DNA from: Branchiostoma belcheri
Taxonomy: Eukaryota; Chordata; Leptocardii; Amphioxiformes; Branchiostomatidae
DNA: 64,000 bases
Reading direction: 5' to 3'
Assembly (NCBI RefSeq): GCF_001625305.1
Contig: NW_017804409.1
Location: 1,456,748-1,520,747, forward strand
Part shown: piece after piece, positions 54,061-64,000 of the stretch
Layout: each line of letters begins with the position of its first letter
How positions within the stretch are numbered: position 1 is the first letter of the stretch
Translations under genes and position numbers: made by a program
Notes under the pieces: model-generated
What the model saw: the letters and a program-made list of their open reading frames with translations, nothing else
The model's database searches: none
Told to the model about the DNA's origin: nothing

Positions 54061-55440
54061 GATACGCATCAACTGTTTTGACGTGTTTTTACGTGAAAGA
54101 TTGGATTAATGTTAGCGTTATCCAAAGTGGATATTTATAAAATGTAGATGATCCAACACATTCACGGAGAGTACGAGTATCAAACTGTCAAAACTAAAGG
54201 AAAAAGAAAAATGATTAAAATGTGATATGCATCAACTGCATTGACGTGTCTTTGCTTTAAAAACTGGATTATCGTTAGCGTTATTCCAAGTGGATATTTA
54301 TAAAATGTAAATGATCCAACACATTATTCACGAAGAGTACGAGTATCAAACTGTCAAAACTACAAAAAAAAATATATCAAAATGTGATACGCATCAACTG
54401 TATTGACGTGTTTTCACGTGAAAGATTGGAGTATTGTTAGCGTTATCCCAAGTGGATATTTATAACATGTAGATGATCCAACACATTATTCACGAAGAGT
54501 ACGAGTATCAAACTGTCAAGACTACAAGAAAAAGAAATATGATTAAAATGTGATGCGCATCAACTGCATTGACTTGTTTTCACGTGAAAGATTGGATTAT
54601 TGTCGGCGTTATCCCAAGTGAATATTTATAAAATGTAGATGATCCAACACATTATTCAAAAAGAGTACGAGTATCAAACTATCAAGACTACAAGAAAAAG
54701 AAAACTTACTAAAATGTGATACGCATCAACTGCATTGACGTGTTTTCGCGTTATAAACTGGTTATCGTTAGCGTTATTCCAAGTGGATATTTATAAAATG
54801 TAACTGATCCAACACATTATTCATGAAGAGTACGAGTATCAAACTGTCAAGACTACAAGAAAAAGAAAAATGTGATTAAAATGTGATTAAAATGTGATAC
54901 GCATCAACTGTATTGTAGTGTTTTCGCGTTAAAAACCTGATTATTGTTGGCGTTATCCCGAGTGAATATTTATAAGATGTAGCTGATCCAACACATTATT
55001 CACATAGAGTACGAGTATCAAACTGTCAAGGAAAAAAAAAAAGAAAAATGATTAAAATGTGATACGCATCAACTGTATTGACGTGTTTTCGCGTTAAAAA
55101 CTGGATTATCGTTAGCGTTATTCCAAGTGGATATTTATAAAATGTAACTGATCCAACACATTATTCACGAAGAGTACAAGTATCAAACTGTCAAGACTAC
55201 AAAAAAGAAAGAAAAATTATTAAAATGTGATACGCATCATATTGCATTGACGTGTTTTCGCGTTAAAAACTGGATTATTGTCGTCGTTATCCCAAGTGAG
55301 TATTTATAAAATGTAACTGATCCAACACATTATTCACGAAGAGTACGAGTATCAAACTGTCAAGATTACAAGAAAAAGAAAAATTTGATTATAAGGCTGA
55401 ACATTTTCTAAAGTATCAAACTGTCAAGGCTACAAAAAAA
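54061..55440. repeat. Tandem array, unit about 165 bp
   Basis: GATACGCATCAACTGCATTG or variants recur at 54061, 54224, 54386, 54552, 54718, 54896, 55061 and 55229. Each unit has GGATATTTATAAAATGTA, CCAACACATTATTCACGAAG and AGTACGAGTATCAAACTGTC, ending in a GA-rich run. Trailing scraps (ATCAAACTGTCAAGG) reach 55440. No coding. Confidence 0.92.
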
Positions 55441-55499
55441 TAAAATTATTCAAAGACTGATAATTTTCTCTGCCAAGGCTACACGAAAAAGGAAAATGA

Positions 55500-55775
55500 T
55501 TAAAAGTCTGATCATTCCCAAACCATTCGAAAACGACATGAATATCGTAGATTGCCAAAATAAATTCAAAAGGAAAAGAAGAAAATGTGAAGAAATAAAA
55601 ATGAAGAGACTTTTATTTGCCATACCATACTCTTTGCGTTTAGTCATTTGTTCAACCTTCATGACCACGTAGATTTCATAATGAAGGCAACTTTGTTTTT
55701 GCCAAACTTTTTTTTATTCGCACGCTAGCATCTAGGTTCCCAGAGGATGTCATCCATATGATCAAATCAACATGG
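55500..55775. mobile_element. Family A element, right half
   Basis: Core GATTGCCAAAATAAATTCAA to right arm TTATTCGCACGCTAGCATCT and GGATGTCATCCATATGATCA then AATCAACATGG. Confidence 0.75.
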
Positions 55776-56006
55776 TCTTTTCGACCTGCGTCACGCCTGA
55801 GATCTTTCTACTCAGTTAAACACTCATCAGTTTGCCTGAGTAGTTTGACGTGTGACTCCCATTAGGTTTCCCTTTTCAGCTTGCTATCAAGCGGGTCTAT
55901 CCTGGGGGCTTGTGGCGCTAATGTCCAACACGCATTAAGTAAAAGTAATTGCTAGGAGGAAGCAGCGATCACTCGATGACGACAAAGTGATACCTTGAAA
56001 GTATAA

Positions 56007-56336
56007 GGTCATGTTAAATTATATGGATGACATCCTCTGGGAACGCTAAAACGTAATGCGAGCGTGCCAATATAAAAAAAGTTTGACAACAAGTTTGGCA
56101 TTGTAAAATGTACGTGGTCATGAAGGTTGAACGAATGACGAAACACACAGAGTATGGCATGGTGAATAAACTCATTTTAATTTTTTCACATTCTTTTTCT
56201 TTGATATTGATTTTGGCATTTTACGACATTGGTATCGTTTTCCATTTTTTTTAAGTTAACGTCTTATATATATGCTCATTTTTTAGCTGCGTTGCACGCG
56301 TGGATGTCACCCATATAATCAAATCAATATGGCCTA
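56007..56336. mobile_element. Family A element, shortened
   Basis: Left tip eroded (AAGGTCATGTTAAATTATAT); left arm TAATGCGAGCGTGCCAATAT; right arm GCACGCGTGGATGTCACCCA and tip ATCAAATCAATATGGCC. Confidence 0.78.
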
Positions 56337-56360
56337 ATATAAACGTAAAACCTACGAGGG

Positions 56361-57043
56361 CTTCAGTCGCACTTGAAGGAAGCGGCGGCCACTCGAAGAC
56401 GACAAGACGCTGCCATCAAGTCAATGTCAATGTAAAACTTAAGAAGACGTTTAAGGAAGCAGCGGCCATGTCAAGACAGCAAAGTGATGCCTTAAATGCC
56501 TTGTAAACGAAAAGCCTAGGACGGCTTCAGTCGCACTTGAAGGAAGCAGCTGCCACTCAAAGACGACAAGACGCTGCCATCAAGTCAATGTCAATGTAAA
56601 AGTAAAACTTAAGAAGACGTTGAAGGAAGCAGCGGTTACGTCAAGGCAGCAAAGTGATGCCTAAAATGCCTTGTAAACGAAAAACCTAAGAAGGCTTCAG
56701 TCGCACTTGAAGACGACCAAGTAATGACTTATTGAACCAAAGCTTTCAGCCGTGGTGAGATCCTATGACGAAAATATCCTGGAGAGAGATGTCTACAAGG
56801 TCAAGGCATCAGCTCCTGATGCCCAAGGAGAATTTATTTATTCATTCATGTATTTCAGACGTTTATCAGTAATAAAAAAAGTTTGTGTTAGTGTTAACAA
56901 CAACAGCAGTCTTTTTCAGTGGGCAACAAAGTGGCCTGAAACCTCTTTAACACCTCCAGATCCTTCCCCCGAACATCAGCCGACCATGGATGGCTGAAGT
57001 TCGGGAGCTAGTCTTACCAGATTTAGGCTACGTCTACCTTTCT
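56361..57043. repeat. 0.68-kb block, copy 1, ending at an N gap
   Basis: It matches 57064-57745 at an offset of about 702 bp with almost no differences. It is itself built of units of about 165 bp beginning CTTCAGTCGCACTTGAAG (56361, 56525, 56695), with GACAAGACGCTGCCATCAAG. Its last 100 bp are a family D right half. Confidence 0.9.
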
Positions 57044-57063
57044 NNNNNNNNNNNNNNNNNNNN
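57044..57063. other. Assembly gap (20 N)
   Basis: Twenty N exactly between the two near-identical blocks. Confidence 0.99.
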
Positions 57064-57840
57064 CTTCAGTCGCACTTGAAGGAAGCGGCGGCCACTCGAA
57101 GACGACAAGACGCTGCCATCAAGTCAATGTCAATGTAAAACTTAAGAAGACGTTTAAGGAAGCAGCGGCCATGTCAAGACAGCAAAGTGATGCCTTAAAT
57201 GCCTTGTAACGAAAAGCCTAGGACGGCTTCAGTCGCACTTGAAGGAAGCAGCTGCCACTCAAAGACGACAAGACGCTGCCATCAAGTCAATGTCAATGTA
57301 AAAGTAAAACTTAAGAAGACGTTGAAGGAAGCAGCGGTTACGTCAAGGCAGCAAAGTGATGCCTAAAATGCCTTGTAAACGAAAAACCTAAGAAGGCTTC
57401 AGTCGCACTTGAAGACGACCAAGTAATGACTTATTGAACCAAAGCTTTCAGCCGTGGTGAGATCCTATGACGAAAATATCCTGGAGAGAGATGTCTACAA
57501 GGTCAAGGCATCAGCTCCTGATGCCCAAGGAGAATTTATTTATTCATTCATGTATTTCAGACGTTTATCAGTAATAAAAAAAGTTTGTGTTAGTGTTAAC
57601 AACAACAGCAGTCTTTTTCAGTGGGCAACAAAGTGGCCTGAAACCTCTTTAACACCTCCAGATCCTTCCCCCGAACATCAGCCGACCATGGATGGCTGAA
57701 GTTCGGGAGCTAGTCTTACCAGATTTAGGCTACGTCTACCTTTCTATGCGAATCAAATCGAATTTAAGTTACGTTTCAGTCAAATTTGACTGCTAACTAC
57801 GTCCCCACCTACTCCCAAACACCAGAGTCGTATCCACCAA
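57064..57840. repeat. 0.68-kb block, copy 2, and family D end
   Basis: Starts CTTCAGTCGCACTTGAAGGA and repeats copy 1, with one base missing near 57209 (TTGTAACG for TTGTAAACG). It continues past the point where copy 1 stops, through the family D tail (ATGCGAATCAAATCGAATTT, CCCCACCTACTCCCAAACAC). Confidence 0.9.
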
Positions 57841-58960
57841 AGACGTACCAGCGAATCAAAGATGCTGAATATAGAACAACGGATTTCTAGGTGACTGCAC
57901 AACTTACTGAACTTGATAGGGCAAGCTTCACAGGGTCCACCAAGATCACGATTCTGTGTCGAACATTCGTTGATTGGATTTCGCTTGGCTTTTCCGAAGA
58001 ATTGCACTTCCTTAGATCAATGACCAAAGATGCTGAATATAGAATAACTAGGCGACCTCACATGTTAATACATTTAACAAGGAAACCGTCACTTTGAACA
58101 GAGATCACGATTCTTTGAAGAGCAATCGTTTCTTGGATTTCGCCTGACTTTTCCGAAGAAGTGGACTTCCTAAGATCAATGACCAAAAGATGCTGAACAT
58201 AGAATAAACAGGCGACCTCACAACATTTAAACTTAACCAGGAAACTCTCACATTGAACAGAGATCACGATTCTTTGAAGAACAATCGTTTCCTGGATTTC
58301 GCCTGACTTTTCCAAAGAACTGCACTTCCTTAGATCAATGACCAAAAGATGCTGAACATAGAGTGACTAGGCGACCTCACAACCTAACGAGGAAAGCTTC
58401 ACATTGAACCGAGATCACGATTCTTTGAAGAACAATCGTTTCTTGGATTTTGCCTGACTTTTCCAAAGCAGTACACTTCCTGAGATCGATGACCAAAGAT
58501 GCTGAACATAGAATGACTAAGCGACCTCACAACTTTTAAACTTAACCAGGAAACCTTCACATTGAACCAAAATCACGATTCTTTGAAGAACAATCGTTTC
58601 TTGGATTTCGCCTGACAAAGTACACTTTCTTCAATGACCAAAGATGCTGAATATAGAAAACTAGGCGACCTCACGTTGTTACTAAACTTAACAATGTAAC
58701 CTTCACATTGAACCGAGATCACGATTCTTTGAAGAACAATCGTTTCTTGGATTTCGCCTGACTTTTCCGAAGAAGTGGACTTCCTGAAATCAATGACCAA
58801 AGATGCTGAACATAGAATAACTAGGCGACCTTACATGTTACTTAACTTACGATCACGATTCTGTATCGAGCAATCGTTGGTTAGATTTCGCTTGACTCTT
58901 CCCAAAAAGTGCACTTCCTTAGATTAATACCCTGATAACTTCTTCAATACTGCTGATCCC
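57841..58960. repeat. Tandem array, unit about 155 bp
   Basis: AAGATGCTGAACATAGAATA or variants recur at 57859, 58027, 58187, 58346, 58496, 58641 and 58800. Units share TAGGCGACCTCACA, GAGATCACGATTCTTTGAAG and TTCTTGGATTTCGCCTGACT. Spacing 145-168 bp. The minus-strand frames are repeat artefacts. Confidence 0.92.
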
Positions 58961-59439
58961 CATTACCCCTTATGAAATTGTTGTGTACCAGTAGACGTAT
59001 AGTATAACGTTTGACGTAGTCTCTCATATCATTGCATTTTGTTTTTTCATACATGTCATTTCTACTTGCAATTAGACCTCGCGCACGTATTTGTAATAAA
59101 CTGTGTTATTACATGTACCCCATTTCCACACATGCCCATCAGTATCAGTACTAACTCTGTGCTGCGGCAATTTGACGACTGCTTTGTATATAAAGGCTCA
59201 TCTTATTCGTTTGGTCACCGAAGAACGTTAATGGAGAAATCCAGGTAAACATCTAAGATTATTTAAACTCTACTACTGGATAAATTACGGGGATAGATTA
59301 CTTCTGAACGTATCTTCGGTGTTACTAAAATGATTTTAAAAAGTTTAGTAGTTTTTTTAATAACGCTGAAGAAAAGTGAAAATGAGGACGGGACAAGGTG
59401 AAGGTGAAGAGGAGTGACGGATGTCAATCAATCACTCTG
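58961..59439. other. No feature recognised
   Basis: Unique-looking sequence. Confidence 0.45.
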
Positions 59440-59870
59440 CCAGCACTCTCCAGTCAGTTCTGCTAGCTCCTAAACTGTCCAGCACGTTGGAAACTTGGTC
59501 CTCCCATCTGCTCCTGGGACGGCCTCTAGGGTGCCTCCAAGTTGGATCTGGAGCTGGAGTTTGATCACTTCCTGGGTGGGTGTGGATCTAGCTGGAGATG
59601 TGACCCAGGAGGTTTAGCTGGTGCTTGGTGATCCTCTGACTGATCGGGACCTGGTTTGTTGTGTGGCGTACTGCTTCGTTGGTGACATGGTCCTGCTAAC
59701 GGATGCCTTCGATCTTTCTCAGTCACTGGGTGTCGAAGGAGTCCAGCTTCTGTTTGAGAGACCAGGTGAGAGTCCATACAGGACAGGAGTACTGAAAGGA
59801 CCAGGGTGTTGTAGATCTTCAGTTTGACCGCTCTAGAGAGTTTCGATGACAAGAATCGTCCTGAAGTTTG
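59440..59870 (-). pseudogene. LINE C-terminal fragment
   Basis: The minus frame from 59852 reads KLSRAVKLKIYNTLVLSVLL, then HPLAGPCHQRSSTPHNKPG and HLQLDPHP. A second frame nearer 59530-59450 gives RHPRGRPRSRWEDQVSNVLD and RTDWRVL. The 'LKIYNTLVLSVLLYG' and 'RGRPRxRWEDQV' motifs are typical of the post-RT region and extreme C-terminus of RTE/jockey-like LINEs. The frame shifts between the two. Confidence 0.65.
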
Positions 59871-60885
59871 AGTCTCCGTGATTCATGCAGTAGTAGAGTT
59901 TGAGTTGTCTTTGAAAAACAGGAAGCACTTTTTTCGCATAACGTGTCTCCAGGCCAATTTATTTTACTAATGGTGGATTACCGTCGTTATCTCTGAGGGC
60001 TTGTTAGGTTGTTTTTCTCCAATATCCTAGCCAATGACGTATTACTGAAGCATGACAAAGACCTATTTCAGGCTAGCGAGTAAGTTCGAGAGGACAATAA
60101 CAAGGTTTAACACATTAGAAAGGGTTACCACAGCCGATAAGACTGGCAAATAAGCTTTACTTGAAATTGGCAATTTCAAATCTGTTACTGCATCTTCAGG
60201 CTAATACTAGTAACTACTCCTAAAACGGTTTTGCTTGTGCACAGGAGAATCAAATATAAAATAATTTTACGAAAAATGGAACGTTTATTGCAACACTCCC
60301 TGGCGTTTATGACACATCTTGTACATATCATGTAGTATTTCATGTTTTATATTTTATTGAAATTGCTGAAAGGAGTTGTAAGCAATACAGAGGCGAGCCT
60401 GGCAGTATTGCTGATATATATGGTAACGGTTGCCTAAATACTTAATGTAGTAGCTCAGGAGTTTTCAATATCTGGTCTAGTACAGAATTAGTTACAGGAA
60501 AACGGCTTGGCGTGTGTGAAAATTGCCTCTAAACGGTTGCCTATCACAGTCACTGCGTGATATTAACCGGTGTGTTACGATGCCTAAGGCAGTTATCCCG
60601 AATGAGAAATTCTCATTTGGGTGATAAAAAAAGAAGTGCGAGAAAATTTGATTGAACAAAAGATGTATCGATGATGCTACGTTTATCGCTTAACCAGTAT
60701 CTTTTGCAAATACTGTCTTCATCTTTTACACAAAGCGTGCCAGACAATACATTCTACTTGTTGATTTTTTATCCCTTCCCCTTTTAAAAGATTAGATAAA
60801 GCTTCGTCGGCGCCGGCTTGGAGGGCCTCGGGACAAGATAAAGCGAGGTCTGGAAAGTTAGGTTTGACTTTAAAAAGTAACATCA
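59871..60885. other. No feature recognised
   Basis: About 1 kb of unique-looking sequence. No splice-bounded coding exon or repeat identified. Confidence 0.45.
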
Positions 60886-61330
60886 CATCATCACGGTATG
60901 TATTACAGACACGTATAACCCCACTTAAAAGCGGTCAAGGTTGCTTAAGCCCCAGTCACACATTCAGAACTTTTCTTCAACTACCAACCAACCATAACCA
61001 AATCCCCCGCGCCAATCCAGGTCTATCCGCCCCACAATATGAGATGGGAATTAGATGGAGTAAAACAACACGCCTTCAAATAGATTGCTTGCGATTGCAT
61101 ACATTAAGAAGTCACTGGTCACATCATCACGCAGGTATTACAGACACGTATAACCCCACATAAAAGCGGTCAAGGTTGCTTAAGCCCCAGTCACACATTC
61201 AGAACTTTTCTTCAACTACCAACCAACCATAACCAAATCCCCCGCGCCAATCCAGGTCTATCCGCCCCACAATATGAGATGGGAATTAGATGGAGTAAAA
61301 CAACGCGCATCCAAATCAATTGCTTGCGAT
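60886..61330. repeat. Tandem duplication, 235-bp unit
   Basis: GCTTAAGCCCCAGTCACACA and ACAATATGAGATGGGAATTA occur in both copies (60944 and 61179 for the first). Differences are few: CTTAAA/CATAAA, ACGCCTTC/GCGCATCC. The AAGCCCCAGTCACACATTC start resembles a family D tip. Confidence 0.88.
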
Positions 61331-61351
61331 TGAAGTCAATGTTCCCATTAG

Positions 61352-61790
61352 GTCACACCGACTTAATTTTATGGAGGACATCCGCGCGCGCATGGATTTT
61401 TCGCCTGTCCTCAAAAAGAAAAACATCACGTCCTCCGAGGCTCAAGCCTGGCTCTAGGCCTGGGTAGTCCATGGTAGTTAGCGACAGTAGGGAGCCGGCG
61501 ATAACTCTGGATCGAGGACGGCACCCAGGCTACCGAAGCTCCACGACTCAAGATCTCAGTACATACGTACAGTGCCGATCCATGAATTCCGCAAAAAGCC
61601 AGCATGTGCCGGCTTGTCGTATACGTCGCTACATGTATGTACTGCCGCAAATTCACAATACCAGCTTTGAATTGTAGTTTAGTAGTATATTTTGGCCGGA
61701 ATTTTTTCTATTTTCCAGCGCGCACTAGTTTGGGGGTCTACAGAGAATGTTATCCATAAAATTAAGTAGGTCTAGCCTTAGGCCGCGGAG
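61352..61790. mobile_element. Family C element, complete
   Basis: Tips GGTCACACCGACTTAATTTT and AAAATTAAGTAGGTCTAGCC. Left arm GACATCCGCGCGCGCATGGA; right arm CAGCGCGCACTAGTTTGGGG. Core GGGTAGTCCATGGTAGTTAG, as in 41330 but inverted. About 435 bp, non-coding. Confidence 0.82.
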
Positions 61791-62830
61791 AGAGCTGATA
61801 GAGATCGCCAAGGTCGCGCCATGGGAGCGCGCAAGGAGCGCCGTCACCTCAGCGACTGTTTTGAACCGGCTCATACGAGTACCATCGCCGTGAAAGCGCC
61901 GAGGACTGCGATCCAACACTGAGCGCAGTGGGAGCGCGCTAGTCTCTACCAGACTAGATACACTGGCTATATATATAGGAGAATAATTGCCGGAATAGGG
62001 GGGTTTGGCCGCCTTGTAGGTTTGACTGGCCGCGCAAGGAAAGAAACTACCTCCCCACGGACGGACTCCCTTGGCCAATTTTTTTTTGCCAAATTCTGCG
62101 ATCCATATTCCCGTAGAAAGGCCTGGTGGAGACTAAAGCCACGGTCACAACCCGCCGTAAGTGCTTTTTGTCCGTACGTTTTTTTGGGAGGCTACGTCTG
62201 CTACGTTTTTTTCTGAAAACGTGGGGAAGGAGTGGCATCGACGCACGTCACTCGCACGTCAATCGCACGATTGCGCAAGGTGTAAGAGTGTGGTCTGCAC
62301 GCCACGTCTGGCCGTGAGCGGTTGCGTGTATCGTACGTTGCGCAAGTGGTAAGTGAGTTGTACGTGCTTATAACGTACGATCTATGTGCGATTTCAACTT
62401 TACCGTAAGGAGGCCGTACTCACACGTGCGTCTTTCGTACGGTACGTACGGGGCACGCGCGTCGCCCGTACTCGCAAGCACGGGTGGTGAATCCGCAGAC
62501 CGCACGCAGAAAAAGTTTTACATGCATTGAAAGTTCTACGGCGTGTCTCCGTGCTCCCAAATCCGTAGGATTCCGTACGGAGGCGGTACTCACCACGCAC
62601 GGATGCCCTGCATTTGCCAACGTTTTTGCACGTAGACAGCACGCAGAAGCACGTACGGCGGGTTGTGACCGAAGCTTAAGAGCGCACAGAGAAGGCACAA
62701 CGGTCTCAGCAGTAATTTATGTTCCAAACATGGCGACCTTGGCGAGCTCTCGACGCTCTCTCCGCTCTCTGACCAATTTCAGTTCGCAGAGAGAGCGCCG
62801 TGCGAGCGCCGTCCTAGTGGATCTACGGGT
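61790..62830. mobile_element. Family H inverted-repeat element containing family I
   Basis: GGAGAGAGCTGATAGAGATC and GCCAAGGTCGCGCCAT (left) mirror ATGGCGACCTTGGCGAGCTC and CGACGCTCTCTCC (right, 62729-62760). The middle is occupied by the CpG-rich family I element. The outer limits are approximate. Confidence 0.55.
62135..62678. mobile_element. Family I CpG-rich inverted-repeat element
   Basis: CGGTCACAACCCGCCGTAAG (left) mirrors TACGGCGGGTTGTGACCG (right); length about 545 bp. The interior is unusually rich in CGTACG, ACGCACG and TCGCACG motifs. Open frames on both strands come from this composition and are not genes. Confidence 0.8.
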
Positions 62831-63187
62831 ATTATGGACATTTGCCAAATGGAATGCATACAGGCAGTTCAGTTGCTACAGATATAGAGTCATTTGCAGT
62901 CTATCATCTTAAAATCAGTAACTGTGAAAAGCCGTATTTGTAATTCCGCCCATAAGTGAATGAAAAACCACAGCAGCGGAATGAAATTACCTGGAGCGTA
63001 GCTCTTTCCGATGGCTCTGAAATTGTGGGGAGTGACACCAAATTTCAGGGCTCCTGCACAGAACACATTATTTGTGTGGTTATGAGGGCTTAGATGAGAA
63101 TATTGCCCTGTGTTTACGGCATTACTGATCACAGTATGGAGTCGTTTGAGCCGTACACCAGGACTTTTTGACGAGCCATTCACTACT
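62831..63187. other. No feature recognised
   Basis: Unique-looking sequence. Confidence 0.45.
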
Positions 63188-63935
63188 TCACATACATACA
63201 ATGATACTGTTGTTGCACCTAAAACTGAAAGGTATCCAATGCAATTTCAGCTGCAAAATAGCTGCATTTTCCAAGCCAATTTTCTGGCCATTCTTTTAAT
63301 GTAGTAAGTTGAATCAACCCAATCTTCTTCTTCTTCCTTTTAATGCCCACGATCATCAGACTAATCATTCTGGCATTGCCAATTCTTGGCAAGACTCCGG
63401 ATTGTGGAATCTGTACCATCGCACACCGGGGCATGCCCGTACTCTTTTTCGAAAGGTGTGGTGGGATCTTTAACGTGCGTGGGGTGTCCAGTGATGTACC
63501 ACTACACCGCACGACGCCACATACATACAATGATACTGTTGTTGCACCTGCAAAGTTTAAAGCATCAAATAGAATTTCAGGGTGGAAAAACACCTGCATT
63601 TTTCAAGTTCATTTCCTGGCAATTTTTTTAATGTAGTAAGTTGAATCAATCCTATTCCGTACCATACTAATATCTGTTACAAAAATTCAGTGTCACGGTA
63701 GTTTGTTTTGTATAGTAGGCTAGTTCTATCTATTTATGGGTGGTACCCAAAAATAAAGGGGTGCCTCGTGTACATTGTTTTGGAGATATTTCAGAAGCTT
63801 CAAGTATGAAATGATGATCAAATGTGATAAAAAATATCAGTAAATACCAATATATCAGACGGCTTTCCTCTTCCAAAATATTTTACTATATTTTATCTTA
63901 TTTATTTTGCCGTCCTAAAATTCCCTTTAAGAAAA
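63188..63935. mobile_element. Family E element, start duplicated and split by a SINE piece
   Basis: CACATACATACAATGATACT followed by a family E start occurs at 63190 and at 63519. The second copy runs on through GGGTGGTACCCAAAAATAAA to GCCGTCCTAAAATTCCCTTT. The first copy breaks at about 63330, where a minus-strand SINE fragment (63330-63515) begins. Confidence 0.65.
63330..63515 (-). mobile_element. SINE body fragment
   Basis: On the minus strand CACGTTAAAGATCCCACCAC matches the SINE block at 30405 and 44615. The head is missing. Confidence 0.55.
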
Positions 63936-64000
63936 GAAAAAAAAACGCTAGGAAGACCGAACCGACTATTTATCATGGTCTGTATATCGTTGGAAACTTG

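Noticed and set aside
56752..57699. Two identical 81-codon frames
   Set aside because: They are the same frame in the duplicated block around the N gap, and they run into family D repeat sequence.
58058..58800. Minus-strand frames with repeated VIDLRKSTSSEKSGEIQET
   Set aside because: The protein repeat simply reflects the 155-bp tandem array; different units are frameshifted relative to one another.
62400..62912. Overlapping frames on both strands, up to 142 codons
   Set aside because: They come from the CpG-rich inverted-repeat element, where stop codons are rare by composition.

Overview
This is a repeat-dense window from an animal genome. The organism is most likely a marine invertebrate deuterostome, and amphioxus (Branchiostoma) is my best guess. 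The guess rests on the mix of several 5'-truncated LINE families, Penelope-like elements, a tRNA-derived SINE, large numbers of small inverted-repeat DNA elements, and a split peptide-type GPCR gene. It is an inference from style and has not been tested by a database match. There are no bacterial genes, operons, CRISPR arrays or viral genomes.

One host gene can be read with confidence. Four GT-AG-bounded exons on the minus strand (23891-23683, 21744-21538, 19587-19489, 17201-16950) join in frame. They encode the 3' part, TM3 to stop, of a rhodopsin-class peptide GPCR that looks most like the RFamide/QRFP/NPFF-receptor group. Its introns are 1.9-2.3 kb and are filled with Penelope fragments, LINE 3' ends and a Helitron-like element. 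I could not find the exon(s) for the N-terminus and TM1-TM3; they must lie above 23.9 kb, inside or beyond this window.

Almost everything else is mobile or repetitive. (1) LINEs: a 5'-truncated, twice-frameshifted reverse-transcriptase element at 0.4-2.9 kb, and at least nine further 3' fragments, several with recognisable 3'-end hairpins or microsatellite tails. (2) Penelope-like elements: three fragments of the GIY-YIG endonuclease C-terminus, and many long-terminal pieces carrying hammerhead-ribozyme-like cores. (3) A tRNA-derived SINE whose 3' tail matches a LINE 3' end in the same window. (4) Non-autonomous DNA elements, which I label A to I. Families A, B and C have different tips and different cores but the same two subterminal modules. 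(5) A piggyBac-type element (38072-39058) flanked by TTAA and carrying a CpG-rich palindrome three times. (6) A Helitron-like element caught inside a family-B element.

Six tandem arrays (units of about 172, 90, 103, 125-150, 165 and 155 bp) occupy 5.7-7.0, 35.6-36.0, 36.5-39.1, 49.6-51.3, 54.1-55.4 and 57.8-59.0 kb. Two runs of N (18060-18182 and 57044-57063) mark assembly gaps. The second separates two almost identical 0.68-kb copies and looks like an assembly artefact. The nested insertions give relative ages: piggyBac is younger than the 103-bp satellite, the SINE younger than its family-E host, the Helitron-like element younger than its family-B host. I found no convincing undescribed multi-gene system. 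The most original signals are the shared subterminal arms of families A-C, the CpG palindromes of the piggyBac-type element, and the density of hammerhead-like cores.
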